A stretch of 42,027 bases of DNA, from NCBI GenBank assembly GCA_900550565.1, contig URSG01000008.1:1-42027 (forward strand), written 5' to 3'. Positions 31,911 through 40,079 of this stretch are shown here, in pieces. How positions within the stretch are numbered: the first letter of the stretch is position 1; each line of letters opens with the position of its first letter. The stretch comes from an uncultured Rickettsiales bacterium. GTDB taxonomy: Bacteria; Pseudomonadota; Alphaproteobacteria; Rs-D84. The translations under genes were made by a program, and so were the position numbers. Under the pieces are notes generated by a model, which was not told the origin of the DNA, did not search any database, and saw only the letters and a list, made by a program, of their open reading frames with translations.

Positions 31911-32990
31911 ATGAAAACAATAGGGATTATGACAACTGGGGGCGATTGTTCCGGTCTGAACACGGTTATCCAGCGTATTATTCGTGGCGCGCGACTGCGC
32001 AAATGGCGCGTTATCGGGATTATGGACGGCACAGACGGTCTGTGTGCGACGCCACCCCAAATCATAGAATTAAACGACAGTGTTTTGCCGATTGAAAACG
32101 CACGCCTGGCCGGCAGTTTTTTGCACAATGGCCACGCCGGTGTAATGAATTTTGAAACCGCCGCTGTCCAGGGAACTCTTGATAAGTTCAACAAAAAATT
32201 ACGCAAATCATTACAGGGGCTGAACCTGGACGCGCTGATTTTAATCGGTGGCAACGGCAGTTTTTCACTGGCCTGGGGCAACCGCGAAATCTATTCAGAT
32301 TTACAATTGATTTGCGTTCCAAAAACAATAGATATGGACATACCACTGACCGATAAAACGATTGGATTTGATACTGCGGTGTGGCAACTGACCACGTTTT
32401 GTGACCAGTTGATGTTGACCGCGCGCAGTCATCATCGTTGGTTTGTTGTGCAATCTATGGGGCGCGAGTGTGGCGCATTGGCGTTGCACGCCGGGATTGC
32501 TGCCGGGGCGGACGTTATTCTGATACCTGAAATCAAGTTTGATTTAGACGCGGTAATATCGCACGTAAAAAATGCAGTGACCGATTACGGTATTATTATG
32601 GTATCCGAAGGAGTGTCTTTGCGTGGTCATTCGGGTCGCCCAGCAGATATTATTTCCCGTAAATTGACTGCGGCCGGTATTGCAAATCGCACCGCGTTCC
32701 CAGAACATATTCAACGTGCTGGCGACACAACGTCTGCCGACCGTATATTGGCAACGCGCTTTGCCGACTGTGCGTTGCACGCGATTGAAAACAACGAAAC
32801 ATACGTCATAACGGCACTGGACGGAAACGATGTAAAAACGGTCAGTCTGGCGGACTTTTTCGCCGCCGGCGAAGTATCAGACGACCCAAAGATTCCGGGC
32901 CTGAAAACATCAGACGCATACGTATCACCGGACGACCCATTACTGGACGTCGCCCACGATATGGGAATTTATATCGGCGAAGTAAAATAA
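31911..32990 (+). CDS. pfkA: 6-phosphofructokinase family protein with unusual active-site residues
   Basis: The 359-aa phosphofructokinase-fold enzyme carries GGDCSGLN at the N-terminal phosphate loop (10-17). The second loop reads GGNGSF where GGDGS is usual, so the Mg-binding Asp is Asn. The catalytic loop reads PKTIDMDI: the Lys is the pyrophosphate-type residue (ATP enzymes have Gly), the catalytic Asp is kept, and the usual Asn after it is Met. The Gly before Ser in the second loop is ATP-type. MGRECGALALHAG and EGVSLRG are normal. The phosphate donor is therefore uncertain. The ribosome-binding site AAGGGGA and a TATAAT at 31882-31887 precede the ATG. It acts in glycolysis with gpmI nearby. 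Confidence 0.88.
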   Translation: MKTIGIMTTGGDCSGLNTVIQRIIRGARLRKWRVIGIMDGTDGLCATPPQIIELNDSVLPIENARLAGSFLHNGHAGVMNFETAAVQGTLDKFNKKLRKSLQGLNLDALILIGGNGSFSLAWGNREIYSDLQLICVPKTIDMDIPLTDKTIGFDTAVWQLTTFCDQLMLTARSHHRWFVVQSMGRECGALALHAGIAAGADVILIPEIKFDLDAVISHVKNAVTDYGIIMVSEGVSLRGHSGRPADIISRKLTAAGIANRTAFPEHIQRAGDTTSADRILATRFADCALHAIENNETYVITALDGNDVKTVSLADFFAAGEVSDDPKIPGLKTSDAYVSPDDPLLDVAHDMGIYIGEVK

Positions 32991-33018
32991 AAACGGGGCA
33001 TTTGCCCCGTTTTTATTT
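32988..33018. terminator. Terminator between pfkA and dnaK
   Basis: The stem AAACGGGGCA/TGCCCCGTTT with loop TT has A/T runs on both sides and serves both convergent genes. Confidence 0.85.
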
Positions 33019-34905
33019 CTTTTCAGAAAAGTCTGCGTCACGCGCACCGTCTTCGTTTGGCTTGTTATCGCCAGATTCAGATTTTTGCGCTTCTTGTGCG
33101 GCCTTGTACACCGCTTCGCCCAACTTCATTGATTTTTCCATCAATGCGTCAGTCTTTTCTTTCAGCGATTCTGCGGTCGCATCGGACTTGGCCAATTCAT
33201 CAGACAACGCCTGTTTTGCGTCTTCTATGGCCTTTTTATCGTCCGCGCTAATTTTGTCGCCGTGTTCCTTCAATGATTTTTCAATGCTGAACACTGCAGC
33301 TTCGGCGTTGTTTTTCGCCTCGGCCAGGGCGCGTTTCTGTTTATCAGATTCTGCGTTTGCAGCCGCTTCGTCAACCATTTTTTGAATATCGTCTTCGGAC
33401 AAACCGCCATCAGATTTAATAGAAATCGTCTGTTCTTTGCCGGTTCCTTTATCCTTGGCCGACACGTGAACAATACCATTGGCGTCAATGTCAAACGACA
33501 CTTCAATCTGTGGCATACCACGTGGGGCAGGGGCGATACCCTCCAGGTTAAACTGGCCCAACAATTTGTTATCAGCCGCCATATCGCGTTCGCCCTGGAA
33601 CACACGAATTGTCACAGCCGACTGGTTATCTTCGGCGGTTGAAAACACCTGGGACTTTTTCGTCGGAATTGTTGTGTTGCGGTCAATCAGACGCGTGAAC
33701 ACACCACCCAATGTTTCAATACCCAACGACAACGGGGTCACGTCCAGCAACAGAACGTCTTTGACGTCGCCTTTCAGAACGCCACCTTGAATTGCGGCAC
33801 CCAATGCGACAACTTCGTCTGGGTTCACGCCCTTGTGCGGTTCACGGCCAAAGAATTCTTTGACTGTTTCAACAACCTTGGGCATACGTGTTTGGCCACC
33901 GACCAAGATAACTTCGTTGATTTGCGATTTATCCAGACCTGCGTCTTTTAACGCCTTTTTGCATGGTTCAATTGTTTTCTGAATCAGGTCATCAACCAAC
34001 GATTCCAATTTCGCACGTGTCAATGTTGTATTAAAGTGCTTTGGCCCAGTTGCATCGGCCGTCAAATACGGCAGGTTGATGTCCGCCTGCATTTTGGACG
34101 ACAATTCAATTTTCGCCTTTTCTGCGGCTTCTTTCAGACGTTGCAACGCCAATTTATCCCCGGTCAAATCAATACCGGATTGTGCCTTGAATTCATCAAT
34201 CAAATGCTTTAACACGCGTGCATCAAAGTCTGAACCACCCAACGCGGTATCGCCGTTTGTAGATTTAACTTCAAACACGCCGTCAATGATTTCCAATATG
34301 GAAATATCAAATGTACCACCGCCCAAGTCATACACAGCGATTGTGCCATTTTTATCTTTTTCCAATCCGTATGCCAATGCCGCCGCGGTTGGTTCGTTGA
34401 CGATACGCAACACGTTCAGGCCTGCGATACGACCGGCGTCTTTGGTTGCCTGGCGTTGAGAATCATTGAAGTATGCCGGCACAGTAATAACTGCATCAGA
34501 CACAGTTTCGCCCAAATACGCTTCGGCGTCTTTTTTCAATTTTGCCAAAATCATCGCAGAAATCTGGGACGGGGCATATTTCTTGCTGTCAATTTCAACC
34601 CACGCGTCGCCATTATCGCCACGGACAATTTTATACGGCACGCGCGCAGCAATATCTTTGACCGCTGGGCTGTCAAAGCGCAAACCCATCAGACGTTTGA
34701 TTTCGTAAATTGTGTTTTCAGGATTGGTAATCGCCTGGTTCTTGGCGGTAATACCAACCAACTGTTCGCCACCAGATGTCAACGCAACCACAGACGGTGT
34801 TGTGCGTCCACCTTCGGCGTTTTCAATAATTTTTGGGTCACTGCCGTCCATGAACGCCATGGCGGAATTTGTTGTCCCCAAGTCAATACCTAATACTTTT
34901 GCCAT
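33013..34905 (-). CDS. dnaK: Chaperone DnaK (Hsp70)
   Basis: The 630-aa Hsp70 has an ATPase domain (1 to about 380) with GIDLGTTNS, the AYFNDSQRQATKDAGRIAGL segment, VYDLGGGTFDIS and ILVGGQTRMPKV. The linker VKDVLLLDVTPLSLGIET follows, then the substrate-binding domain, a helical lid, and a charged C-terminal tail ending KK rather than EEVD. It folds and protects proteins with DnaJ and GrpE, neither of which is in this window, although dnaJ often adjoins dnaK. An AAGGAG ribosome-binding site precedes the ATG. I see no CIRCE repeat upstream. Confidence 0.98.
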   Translation of the reverse strand: MAKVLGIDLGTTNSAMAFMDGSDPKIIENAEGGRTTPSVVALTSGGEQLVGITAKNQAITNPENTIYEIKRLMGLRFDSPAVKDIAARVPYKIVRGDNGDAWVEIDSKKYAPSQISAMILAKLKKDAEAYLGETVSDAVITVPAYFNDSQRQATKDAGRIAGLNVLRIVNEPTAAALAYGLEKDKNGTIAVYDLGGGTFDISILEIIDGVFEVKSTNGDTALGGSDFDARVLKHLIDEFKAQSGIDLTGDKLALQRLKEAAEKAKIELSSKMQADINLPYLTADATGPKHFNTTLTRAKLESLVDDLIQKTIEPCKKALKDAGLDKSQINEVILVGGQTRMPKVVETVKEFFGREPHKGVNPDEVVALGAAIQGGVLKGDVKDVLLLDVTPLSLGIETLGGVFTRLIDRNTTIPTKKSQVFSTAEDNQSAVTIRVFQGERDMAADNKLLGQFNLEGIAPAPRGMPQIEVSFDIDANGIVHVSAKDKGTGKEQTISIKSDGGLSEDDIQKMVDEAAANAESDKQKRALAEAKNNAEAAVFSIEKSLKEHGDKISADDKKAIEDAKQALSDELAKSDATAESLKEKTDALMEKSMKLGEAVYKAAQEAQKSESGDNKPNEDGARDADFSEKK

Positions 34906-34984
34906 TTTTCACTCCTTGAATTTCTTCTGCACTTCATATAGTGAACATTAAATGCCTTTTCAAGGCCACAGGAAAAAAATAATA

Positions 34985-35014
34985 CAAAAAAACCGTCCAA
35001 ACGGACGGTTTAAA
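34985..35014 (-). terminator. Terminator of rplY
   Basis: The hairpin AACCGTCC-AAA-GGACGGTT type is followed by a long T run on the minus strand. Confidence 0.85.
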
Positions 35015-35032
35015 ATCAACAATTCGTATTGA

Positions 35033-35656
35033 TTATTTTTTTGCCGGCGCAGCTGGCGCAGCAGCGGCCGCTGTCTTTGTGGCATCGGCTTCTTCGGGCA
35101 TTTTACCACCAATTGTTGCAAACGCCAATTCAGCCTGGTGCAGACCCAATTCAACGCCGTCTGGCAATACCAAGTCTGTTCCGTGAATCACGTCACCGAT
35201 TGTCACATCTGCCAAATCAATAATGATTTTTTCTGGGATTGCATGAATAGAACCACGCAATGCAACCTTACGCACTGCAAAGTTCAAAACGCCACCCAGT
35301 TTCATACCCTTGGACGTTTCGGCATTGATAACTTCTACTGGAACGACCACGTTGACAGGACTGTTGACATCAATACGTTTGAAATCAACGTGAACAACCG
35401 CATCCGACACTGGGTGATACTGAATATCAACCAACATTGCGTTTTCTTTGCCGTTGTTTGTATCAATTTCAAATAATTTTGTCCGCAAACCCGGTTTCTT
35501 TACCAACTGTTCAAAGCCGTTGCCGTCCAATTCAATCGCGACAGGTGCTTTCTTTTCGCCGTAAATAACAGCAGGGATTTTTTTATTTTTGCGGATGCTG
35601 CGTGCGGCCCCCTTGCCGGCAACGCTGCGAATTTCTGCATTTAATTTAATTGCCAT
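35033..35656 (-). CDS. rplY: 50S ribosomal protein L25, Ctc form
   Basis: The 207-aa bL25 binds 5S rRNA. The N-terminal domain has GKGAARSIRKNKKIPAVIYG and VDIQYHPVSDAVVHVDFKRI. The C-terminal beta domain (about 95-185, the TL5/Ctc extension) makes it the long form, and it ends in an Ala/Pro/Lys-rich tail. An AAGGA ribosome-binding site precedes the ATG. The usual partner pth is not adjacent. Confidence 0.95.
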   Translation of the reverse strand: MAIKLNAEIRSVAGKGAARSIRKNKKIPAVIYGEKKAPVAIELDGNGFEQLVKKPGLRTKLFEIDTNNGKENAMLVDIQYHPVSDAVVHVDFKRIDVNSPVNVVVPVEVINAETSKGMKLGGVLNFAVRKVALRGSIHAIPEKIIIDLADVTIGDVIHGTDLVLPDGVELGLHQAELAFATIGGKMPEEADATKTAAAAAPAAPAKK

Positions 35657-35754
35657 TTTTTATCCTTTTAATAGCATTGGTTTAACTGTGCGCGACCTCC
35701 AAGGGTGCCGTGCAGGGCATATTATTTATCAAAACGTTTGAAAAATCAAGGTTT

Positions 35755-36312
35755 TTATTGCACGCAACGTTGCAAAACCAGAAAACGCGCGCGACCGTAT
35801 TTTTTATCCCGTAAAATTTCCCATTCTGGGCCAGGGGCGACGAAATTATCGCCGTCTTGTTCCCATACCAAAATCGTCCCAGGACGCGCAACCGCCGCCA
35901 CACGACGAACAAACGCCACACCTGTGTCGTGCGCCAGATACGGTGGGTCAACAAATATCAGGTCTGATGTCGCACCAAATTCTGAAACCCGGGTCAATGC
36001 GTCCGCCGTCACAACCGTTGCATTTGTCCCGTCCATACCGTCCAGGTTTGCCTGTATTGCACGAATTGACGCGGTGGCAACATCTGTAAATATCACACGT
36101 GCATTTGGGCTGCGTGATAAAAATTCCAATCCAAACGCGCCACTGCCTGCGAACGCGTCCCAGACCGTAAATTTATGCGTTGTATCCACGATTGCCCCCA
36201 GCATATTAAACAGCGCAATGCGTGCGCGATTCTGGGTCGGACGTGCCCCACTTGGCAGATGCAATTTGCGTCCGCGATACCGTCCTGAAATAATTTGCAA
36301 TTTTGAATCCAT
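35755..36312 (-). CDS. rsmD: 16S rRNA (guanine-966-N2)-methyltransferase
   Basis: The 185-aa Rossmann-fold methyltransferase begins with IISGRYRGRKLHLPSG and RPTQNRARIALFNML, typical of RsmD. The SAM-binding strand is VWDAFAGSGAFGLEFLSR, and the catalytic motif is DPPY. It lies head-to-head with tadA, with only 17 bases between their start codons. Its own -10 (TACACT) is 7 nt before the ATG, so the mRNA may be leaderless. Confidence 0.93.
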   Translation of the reverse strand: MDSKLQIISGRYRGRKLHLPSGARPTQNRARIALFNMLGAIVDTTHKFTVWDAFAGSGAFGLEFLSRSPNARVIFTDVATASIRAIQANLDGMDGTNATVVTADALTRVSEFGATSDLIFVDPPYLAHDTGVAFVRRVAAVARPGTILVWEQDGDNFVAPGPEWEILRDKKYGRARFLVLQRCVQ

Positions 36313-36319
36313 ACGATAA

Positions 36320-36347
36320 AGTGTATCACATGAACCCTATGCAGCAA
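36320..36347 (-). promoter_or_regulatory. Candidate rsmD promoter inside the tadA 5' region
   Basis: TTGCTG (36347-36342), a 16-nt spacer and TACACT (36325-36320), preceded by TGA as a partial extended -10, lie on the minus strand. The -35 is within tadA codons and the ATG at 36312 is 7 nt from the -10. Confidence 0.4.
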
Positions 36348-36791
36348 GCGTTAAATTTAGCAATTCGTGCAAAATCGCATAACGATGTGCCAATCGGTGC
36401 CGTAATCGTGCGTGATGGTCGCGTCATTGCCCGTGGCGAAAACCGCGTCCAGATAAAACAGAATCCAACACTGCACGCCGAAATCGTCGCGATAAACCGC
36501 GCCTGTAAAAAACTGGGGACAAAATTCCTGGACGATTGCGATATTTATGTGACGCTGGAACCGTGTGCGATGTGTGCAACGGCAATATCGTTTGCGCGAA
36601 TTCGTCATATTTTCTTTGCCGCCCCAGATACAAAAGGTGGCGGAATTACATCTAATGCCCGTGTATATGAAACGGACCGACACCTGTGGAAACCGGCCGT
36701 CACACAAATGCCCGAATACGCAGACGCGTCGGCACAAATGTTGCGTGATTTTTTTGCCGCGCGACGCGCCCAGAAAAAAAGCGACGAATAA
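36330..36791 (+). CDS. tadA: tRNA-specific adenosine deaminase
   Basis: The 153-aa deaminase converts A34 to inosine in tRNA-Arg(ACG). Zinc ligands are in HAE (NPTLHAEIVAIN) and PCAMC, with the catalytic Glu in HAE. VPIGAVIV and ENRVQIKQNPT are usual. ATG 36330 was chosen; ATG 36339 is also possible, and a TTG at 36303 would overlap rsmD. None has a clear ribosome-binding site. It diverges from rsmD with 17 bases between start codons, so its promoter must lie in the rsmD coding region. The stop codon is in the loop of the terminator hairpin. Confidence 0.93.
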   Translation: MNPMQQALNLAIRAKSHNDVPIGAVIVRDGRVIARGENRVQIKQNPTLHAEIVAINRACKKLGTKFLDDCDIYVTLEPCAMCATAISFARIRHIFFAAPDTKGGGITSNARVYETDRHLWKPAVTQMPEYADASAQMLRDFFAARRAQKKSDE

Positions 36792-36808
36792 TCGTCGCCT
36801 TTTTTTTA
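36779..36808. terminator. Terminator overlapping the tadA stop
   Basis: The stem GCGACGA/TCGTCGC encloses loop ATAA, followed by eight T. The stem begins in tadA codons, and the TAA stop is partly in the loop. It also has an A run for the leftward gpmI. Confidence 0.85.
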
Positions 36809-38281
36809 ATCAACCAGGTTTCGGCCCGTCATCTGGGTCGGCTGGGGAATATTTAACAAATGCAATATTGTTGGCGCAATATCCGCCAATCCGCCGTTTT
36901 GCACAGTGTGGGGCGTGTTTGACACAACAATCAGATTTACCGGATTTGTCGTATGCGACGTCAGTGGCGCGCCAGCATTATCGTCCCACATTTGTTCTGC
37001 GTTGCCGTGATCGGCCGTTATCAGAACCGTCCCATCCAGTTTCAATACCGCCGGCACAATACGCGCCAACTGGGCGTCCAATGTTTCCATTGCGCGAATT
37101 GCCGCCGGTTCGTTCCCGGTATGACCAACCATATCGCCATTGGCAAAATTCAAAATCACAACATCAAACGACGCCAGTTTTTCCAGCAATGCGTCTGTGA
37201 TTTGAACCGCAGACATTTCTGGCATTAAATCAAATGTTGCAACATTTGGTGATGGAATCAGTTTCTTTTCTGAATTTGGAAAATCAACATTGCGTTCCGC
37301 GTCAAAGAAATACGTCACGTGATTATATTTTTCGGTTTCTGCGATACGCAACTGGCGCACATTATGCGCCGCCAGAACATCGCCCAACGTATTTTTAACC
37401 ACAACGTCCGGCAACAGTGCAGGGCATACTTCGTCCAATCCTTCGCCATATTGTGAAAAACACAGCATGTGCGCACCAGTCTTTAACACCGCGCGAACAA
37501 TTTGACGGGCGCGGTCACTGCGATAATTTCCGAACAAGAATCCGTCCTGTGGTTTAATCGGAACGTCGCCCTTTAATATTGTTGGTTTTATAAATTCATC
37601 ACTTTCGCCGTGCGCATACGCCGATTCCAGTGCGGCGTCAACCGTTGGTGCTGTAAACGGACTGGTTGCGTTGGCAATCGCGTTTGCCGCCATTTCTGTG
37701 CGGTCCATATTCTGGTTGCGGTCCATCGCGTAATAACGTCCCGACAGCGTTCCCCAAAATGCCTGGCCCGTGACCAGATAGTCGGCCAAGCGGTCTTTTA
37801 TCAGGCGAATATATTCCGCCGCCGATTTTGGTGGTGTGTCGCGTCCATCGGCAATAAAGTGAATACAAACGCGCAACCCAGAATTCAAAATACGCAACGC
37901 AATCGTCATCATATCATTTATATCAGAATGCACGCGCCCATCAGACATCAGCCCAGCCAAATGCACAATTCCACCATCACGCTGAACCGCAGTAATAAAA
38001 TCACGCAGGGGGACGTTCTTGTCCCATTTTTCCAACTGGAACCGGCGCAAGAATTGATTTACCACACGTCCAGCCCCCATAGTAATATGTCCCACTTCGG
38101 AATTGCCCATTGTGCCAACCGGCAAACCGACCGCTGCACCACTGGCATTTAATACTGCGTGCGGATACTTGTTTAACAATTCATTAAAATAGGGCATTTT
38201 CGCCAGTTTCACCGCATTGTGTACCACCTGGTCCCGAATGCCGACACCGTCCATAATACATAAAACAATAGGTCTTTCCAT
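36806..38281 (-). CDS. gpmI: Phosphoglycerate mutase, cofactor-independent
   Basis: The 491-aa di-manganese enzyme interconverts 3- and 2-phosphoglycerate in glycolysis. The N-terminal metal site is VLCIMDGVG, the phosphorylated Ser is in GNSEVGHITMGAGR, and the substrate segments HFIADGRDTPP and NYRSDRARQIVRAV are present. The second metal site has ANGDMVGHTGN and ITADHGNAEQM. ATG 38281 was chosen over an upstream GTG because GGGAG lies at good distance before it. A TATAAT at 38314-38309 is the probable -10. It diverges from the XRE gene. Confidence 0.97.
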   Translation of the reverse strand: MERPIVLCIMDGVGIRDQVVHNAVKLAKMPYFNELLNKYPHAVLNASGAAVGLPVGTMGNSEVGHITMGAGRVVNQFLRRFQLEKWDKNVPLRDFITAVQRDGGIVHLAGLMSDGRVHSDINDMMTIALRILNSGLRVCIHFIADGRDTPPKSAAEYIRLIKDRLADYLVTGQAFWGTLSGRYYAMDRNQNMDRTEMAANAIANATSPFTAPTVDAALESAYAHGESDEFIKPTILKGDVPIKPQDGFLFGNYRSDRARQIVRAVLKTGAHMLCFSQYGEGLDEVCPALLPDVVVKNTLGDVLAAHNVRQLRIAETEKYNHVTYFFDAERNVDFPNSEKKLIPSPNVATFDLMPEMSAVQITDALLEKLASFDVVILNFANGDMVGHTGNEPAAIRAMETLDAQLARIVPAVLKLDGTVLITADHGNAEQMWDDNAGAPLTSHTTNPVNLIVVSNTPHTVQNGGLADIAPTILHLLNIPQPTQMTGRNLVD

Positions 38282-38326
38282 AGGTTCTCCCACATCTATA
38301 CCGCGAATATTATATCAGTTTTTTGA

Positions 38327-38355
38327 TTGCAAAATAATAATAAAAATTGTATAAA
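38327..38355 (+). promoter_or_regulatory. Promoter of the XRE regulator
   Basis: TTGCAA (38327-38332), a 17-nt spacer and TATAAA (38350-38355). A CCTAGG palindrome (38360-38365) lies at the predicted transcription start, a typical place for an autoregulatory operator. Confidence 0.55.
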
Positions 38356-38399
38356 TTGTCCTAGGAACTATGTCTTAAACAGAAAGGGGGGCATTGCCC

Positions 38400-38816
38400 A
38401 TGAGTGGAAGACCATTTACACCAACAGCCGTGGACGAACATATCGGACAACGTGTCCAGTTGCGTCGCGTAATGATGGGTTTATCACAGAAAGATTTGGC
38501 GAAAATCTGTGGCGTCACGTTTCAACAGATTCAAAAATACGAAACCGCTGGTAATCGTATTTCGGCGTCACGCCTGTATGAACTCAGCACGGCACTGGAA
38601 ACCCCTGTGACATTTTTCTTTCAGGGACTGCCTGGGAATACCCCAATGGAAACGCGCGGTGGCAAAACAACAGGCCGCGTCGCCGAACAGAAAAACGATG
38701 ACCCATTGGCAAAAAATGAATCACTGCAACTGATAAACCTGTATTGGAAATTGCCCGACGATGAACAACGTAAAATGGTTATGAAAATGTTGCGCACCCT
38801 GACCGGGATTGATTAA
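38400..38816 (+). CDS. XRE-family transcriptional regulator, alphaproteobacterial type
   Basis: The 138-aa protein has an N-terminal Cro/CI helix-turn-helix (about 12-70). The core QLRRVMMGLSQKDLAKICGV and TFQQIQKYETAGNRISASRL form the two DNA-reading helices, then LYELSTALETPVTFFF. This matches a widespread alphaproteobacterial group with the TFQQxQKYExGxNR signature. The C-terminal LINLYWKLPDDEQRKMVMKMLRTL is a conserved helix, perhaps for dimerisation. The ATG at 38400 follows AAAGGGGGG. It is a single gene with promoter and terminator. Confidence 0.88.
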   Translation: MSGRPFTPTAVDEHIGQRVQLRRVMMGLSQKDLAKICGVTFQQIQKYETAGNRISASRLYELSTALETPVTFFFQGLPGNTPMETRGGKTTGRVAEQKNDDPLAKNESLQLINLYWKLPDDEQRKMVMKMLRTLTGID

Positions 38817-38830
38817 AAAATTCAATACTT

Positions 38831-38860
38831 ATAAAAAACGCCCAAACGGGCGTTTTTATT
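38831..38860. terminator. Terminator between XRE gene and EGF-like gene
   Basis: The hairpin AACGCCC-AAA-CGGGCGTT with flanking A/T runs has the same core as the accDA terminator. Confidence 0.85.
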
Positions 38861-40066
38861 TTAATTACGACCAGATGTTGTCGGTGCCGTCGTCACACAT
38901 TTTTCATATTCACCCGGATCTGTCATTGTCCAGCACTGTTTATCAATATCCAGTTCGCTATTTTTGGTTCGGCCACGGCCATATTGCAAATCTACATTAG
39001 AATACGAATTTGTTGCGACACAGAATCCACTTGACGTGGCGTTCGCACTGAAAATCAGGCCCACATCACATTTGACACATGCACCTGTTGTCGGGCTGAC
39101 CCCTGTGCGCAATCCAGATACGCATTCCACACACGTGCCACGATTTGTTTCAGACGCAAACGCCTTGCCGGTTTCTGCGCATCTGAATTGATAACAATTT
39201 TGATTGCTCTGTTGGACAAATGTATGCAGTTTTTCGTTATAATCGGTCCAACCATCGCACGACTGTTGCAGACGACATACGTTCGCATTTATTTCTATAC
39301 AATCGCTGCCATTTGCGTTGGCCTGGTATCCATTTTTACACACCAATATATCCGCACTGTTTGACGCAGGATACACAGTTGCTGTTGATTCCATATTTTT
39401 CCAGCCACGACGTTCTGCGCGAACAACCATTTTACGCACAAACGCACCGTGTCCACTGGGCACCCAGCGATTGATTGCCAAAATCATATTGTGTTCTTGG
39501 GTTTTATGCACGCCACACGCGGCCTGTGTGGCACTGGCGTTCAATATTCCGACCACGCCCTTTGCATTTGTGCCAAACATCGGCAACGAACCCTTGATAT
39601 TTGCCCCAGACGCAACGCGTTTTACCCCAGAATAATTTTCACGCTTTAACAATGATGCATCACACGAAACAGACGACGTGGCCGGCACGCTGCATCTGTC
39701 CCCAGTCCAGCCCGACTGGCACAACCACACACACGACGCAGTGCTGCCACTGGCGGCATCAGAATATTCCGTCCAGGCTTTGCCTTTGTTTTTATTATGT
39801 CCTTCTACCTGGGTTGGGCAAAACCGCGCACCGTGGTCATTTATTTCACGTGCAACCATCATCAGAATTGCAAACTCGTCATCATACTGACGCGATTTCA
39901 TCGTCCAAGACGCACAACCGCTGTTGACGCTTTCACCAATGCACGCCTCGGTCCCGGCAATTTCGTTTGTGCCACAGGTCTGAACCGAACCTGCGCCCCA
40001 ATTATCGGCAAACGCCACGGATATGGTGCAAAAATACGCAATTAAAAATATCGTCTTTATTTTCAT
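38861..40066 (-). CDS. Exported Cys-rich protein with EGF-like repeats
   Basis: The 401-aa protein has a signal peptide (1 to about 20, cut after AFA). The mature part is Cys-rich. One segment (CVWLCQSGWTGDRCSV) looks like an EGF-type module. Later CxxC units follow in series, such as CVECVSGLRTGVSPTTGACVKC, which resemble growth-factor-receptor Cys repeats. The middle (AINRWVPSGHGAFVRKMVVR) is not Cys-rich. I do not know a named family. It starts 13 nt after the upstream exported protein gene with a GGTGGAT ribosome-binding site, so the two form an operon. Surface exposure or host contact is inference. Confidence 0.78.
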   Translation of the reverse strand: MKIKTIFLIAYFCTISVAFADNWGAGSVQTCGTNEIAGTEACIGESVNSGCASWTMKSRQYDDEFAILMMVAREINDHGARFCPTQVEGHNKNKGKAWTEYSDAASGSTASCVWLCQSGWTGDRCSVPATSSVSCDASLLKRENYSGVKRVASGANIKGSLPMFGTNAKGVVGILNASATQAACGVHKTQEHNMILAINRWVPSGHGAFVRKMVVRAERRGWKNMESTATVYPASNSADILVCKNGYQANANGSDCIEINANVCRLQQSCDGWTDYNEKLHTFVQQSNQNCYQFRCAETGKAFASETNRGTCVECVSGLRTGVSPTTGACVKCDVGLIFSANATSSGFCVATNSYSNVDLQYGRGRTKNSELDIDKQCWTMTDPGEYEKCVTTAPTTSGRN

Positions 40067-40079
40067 TTATATCCACCGG

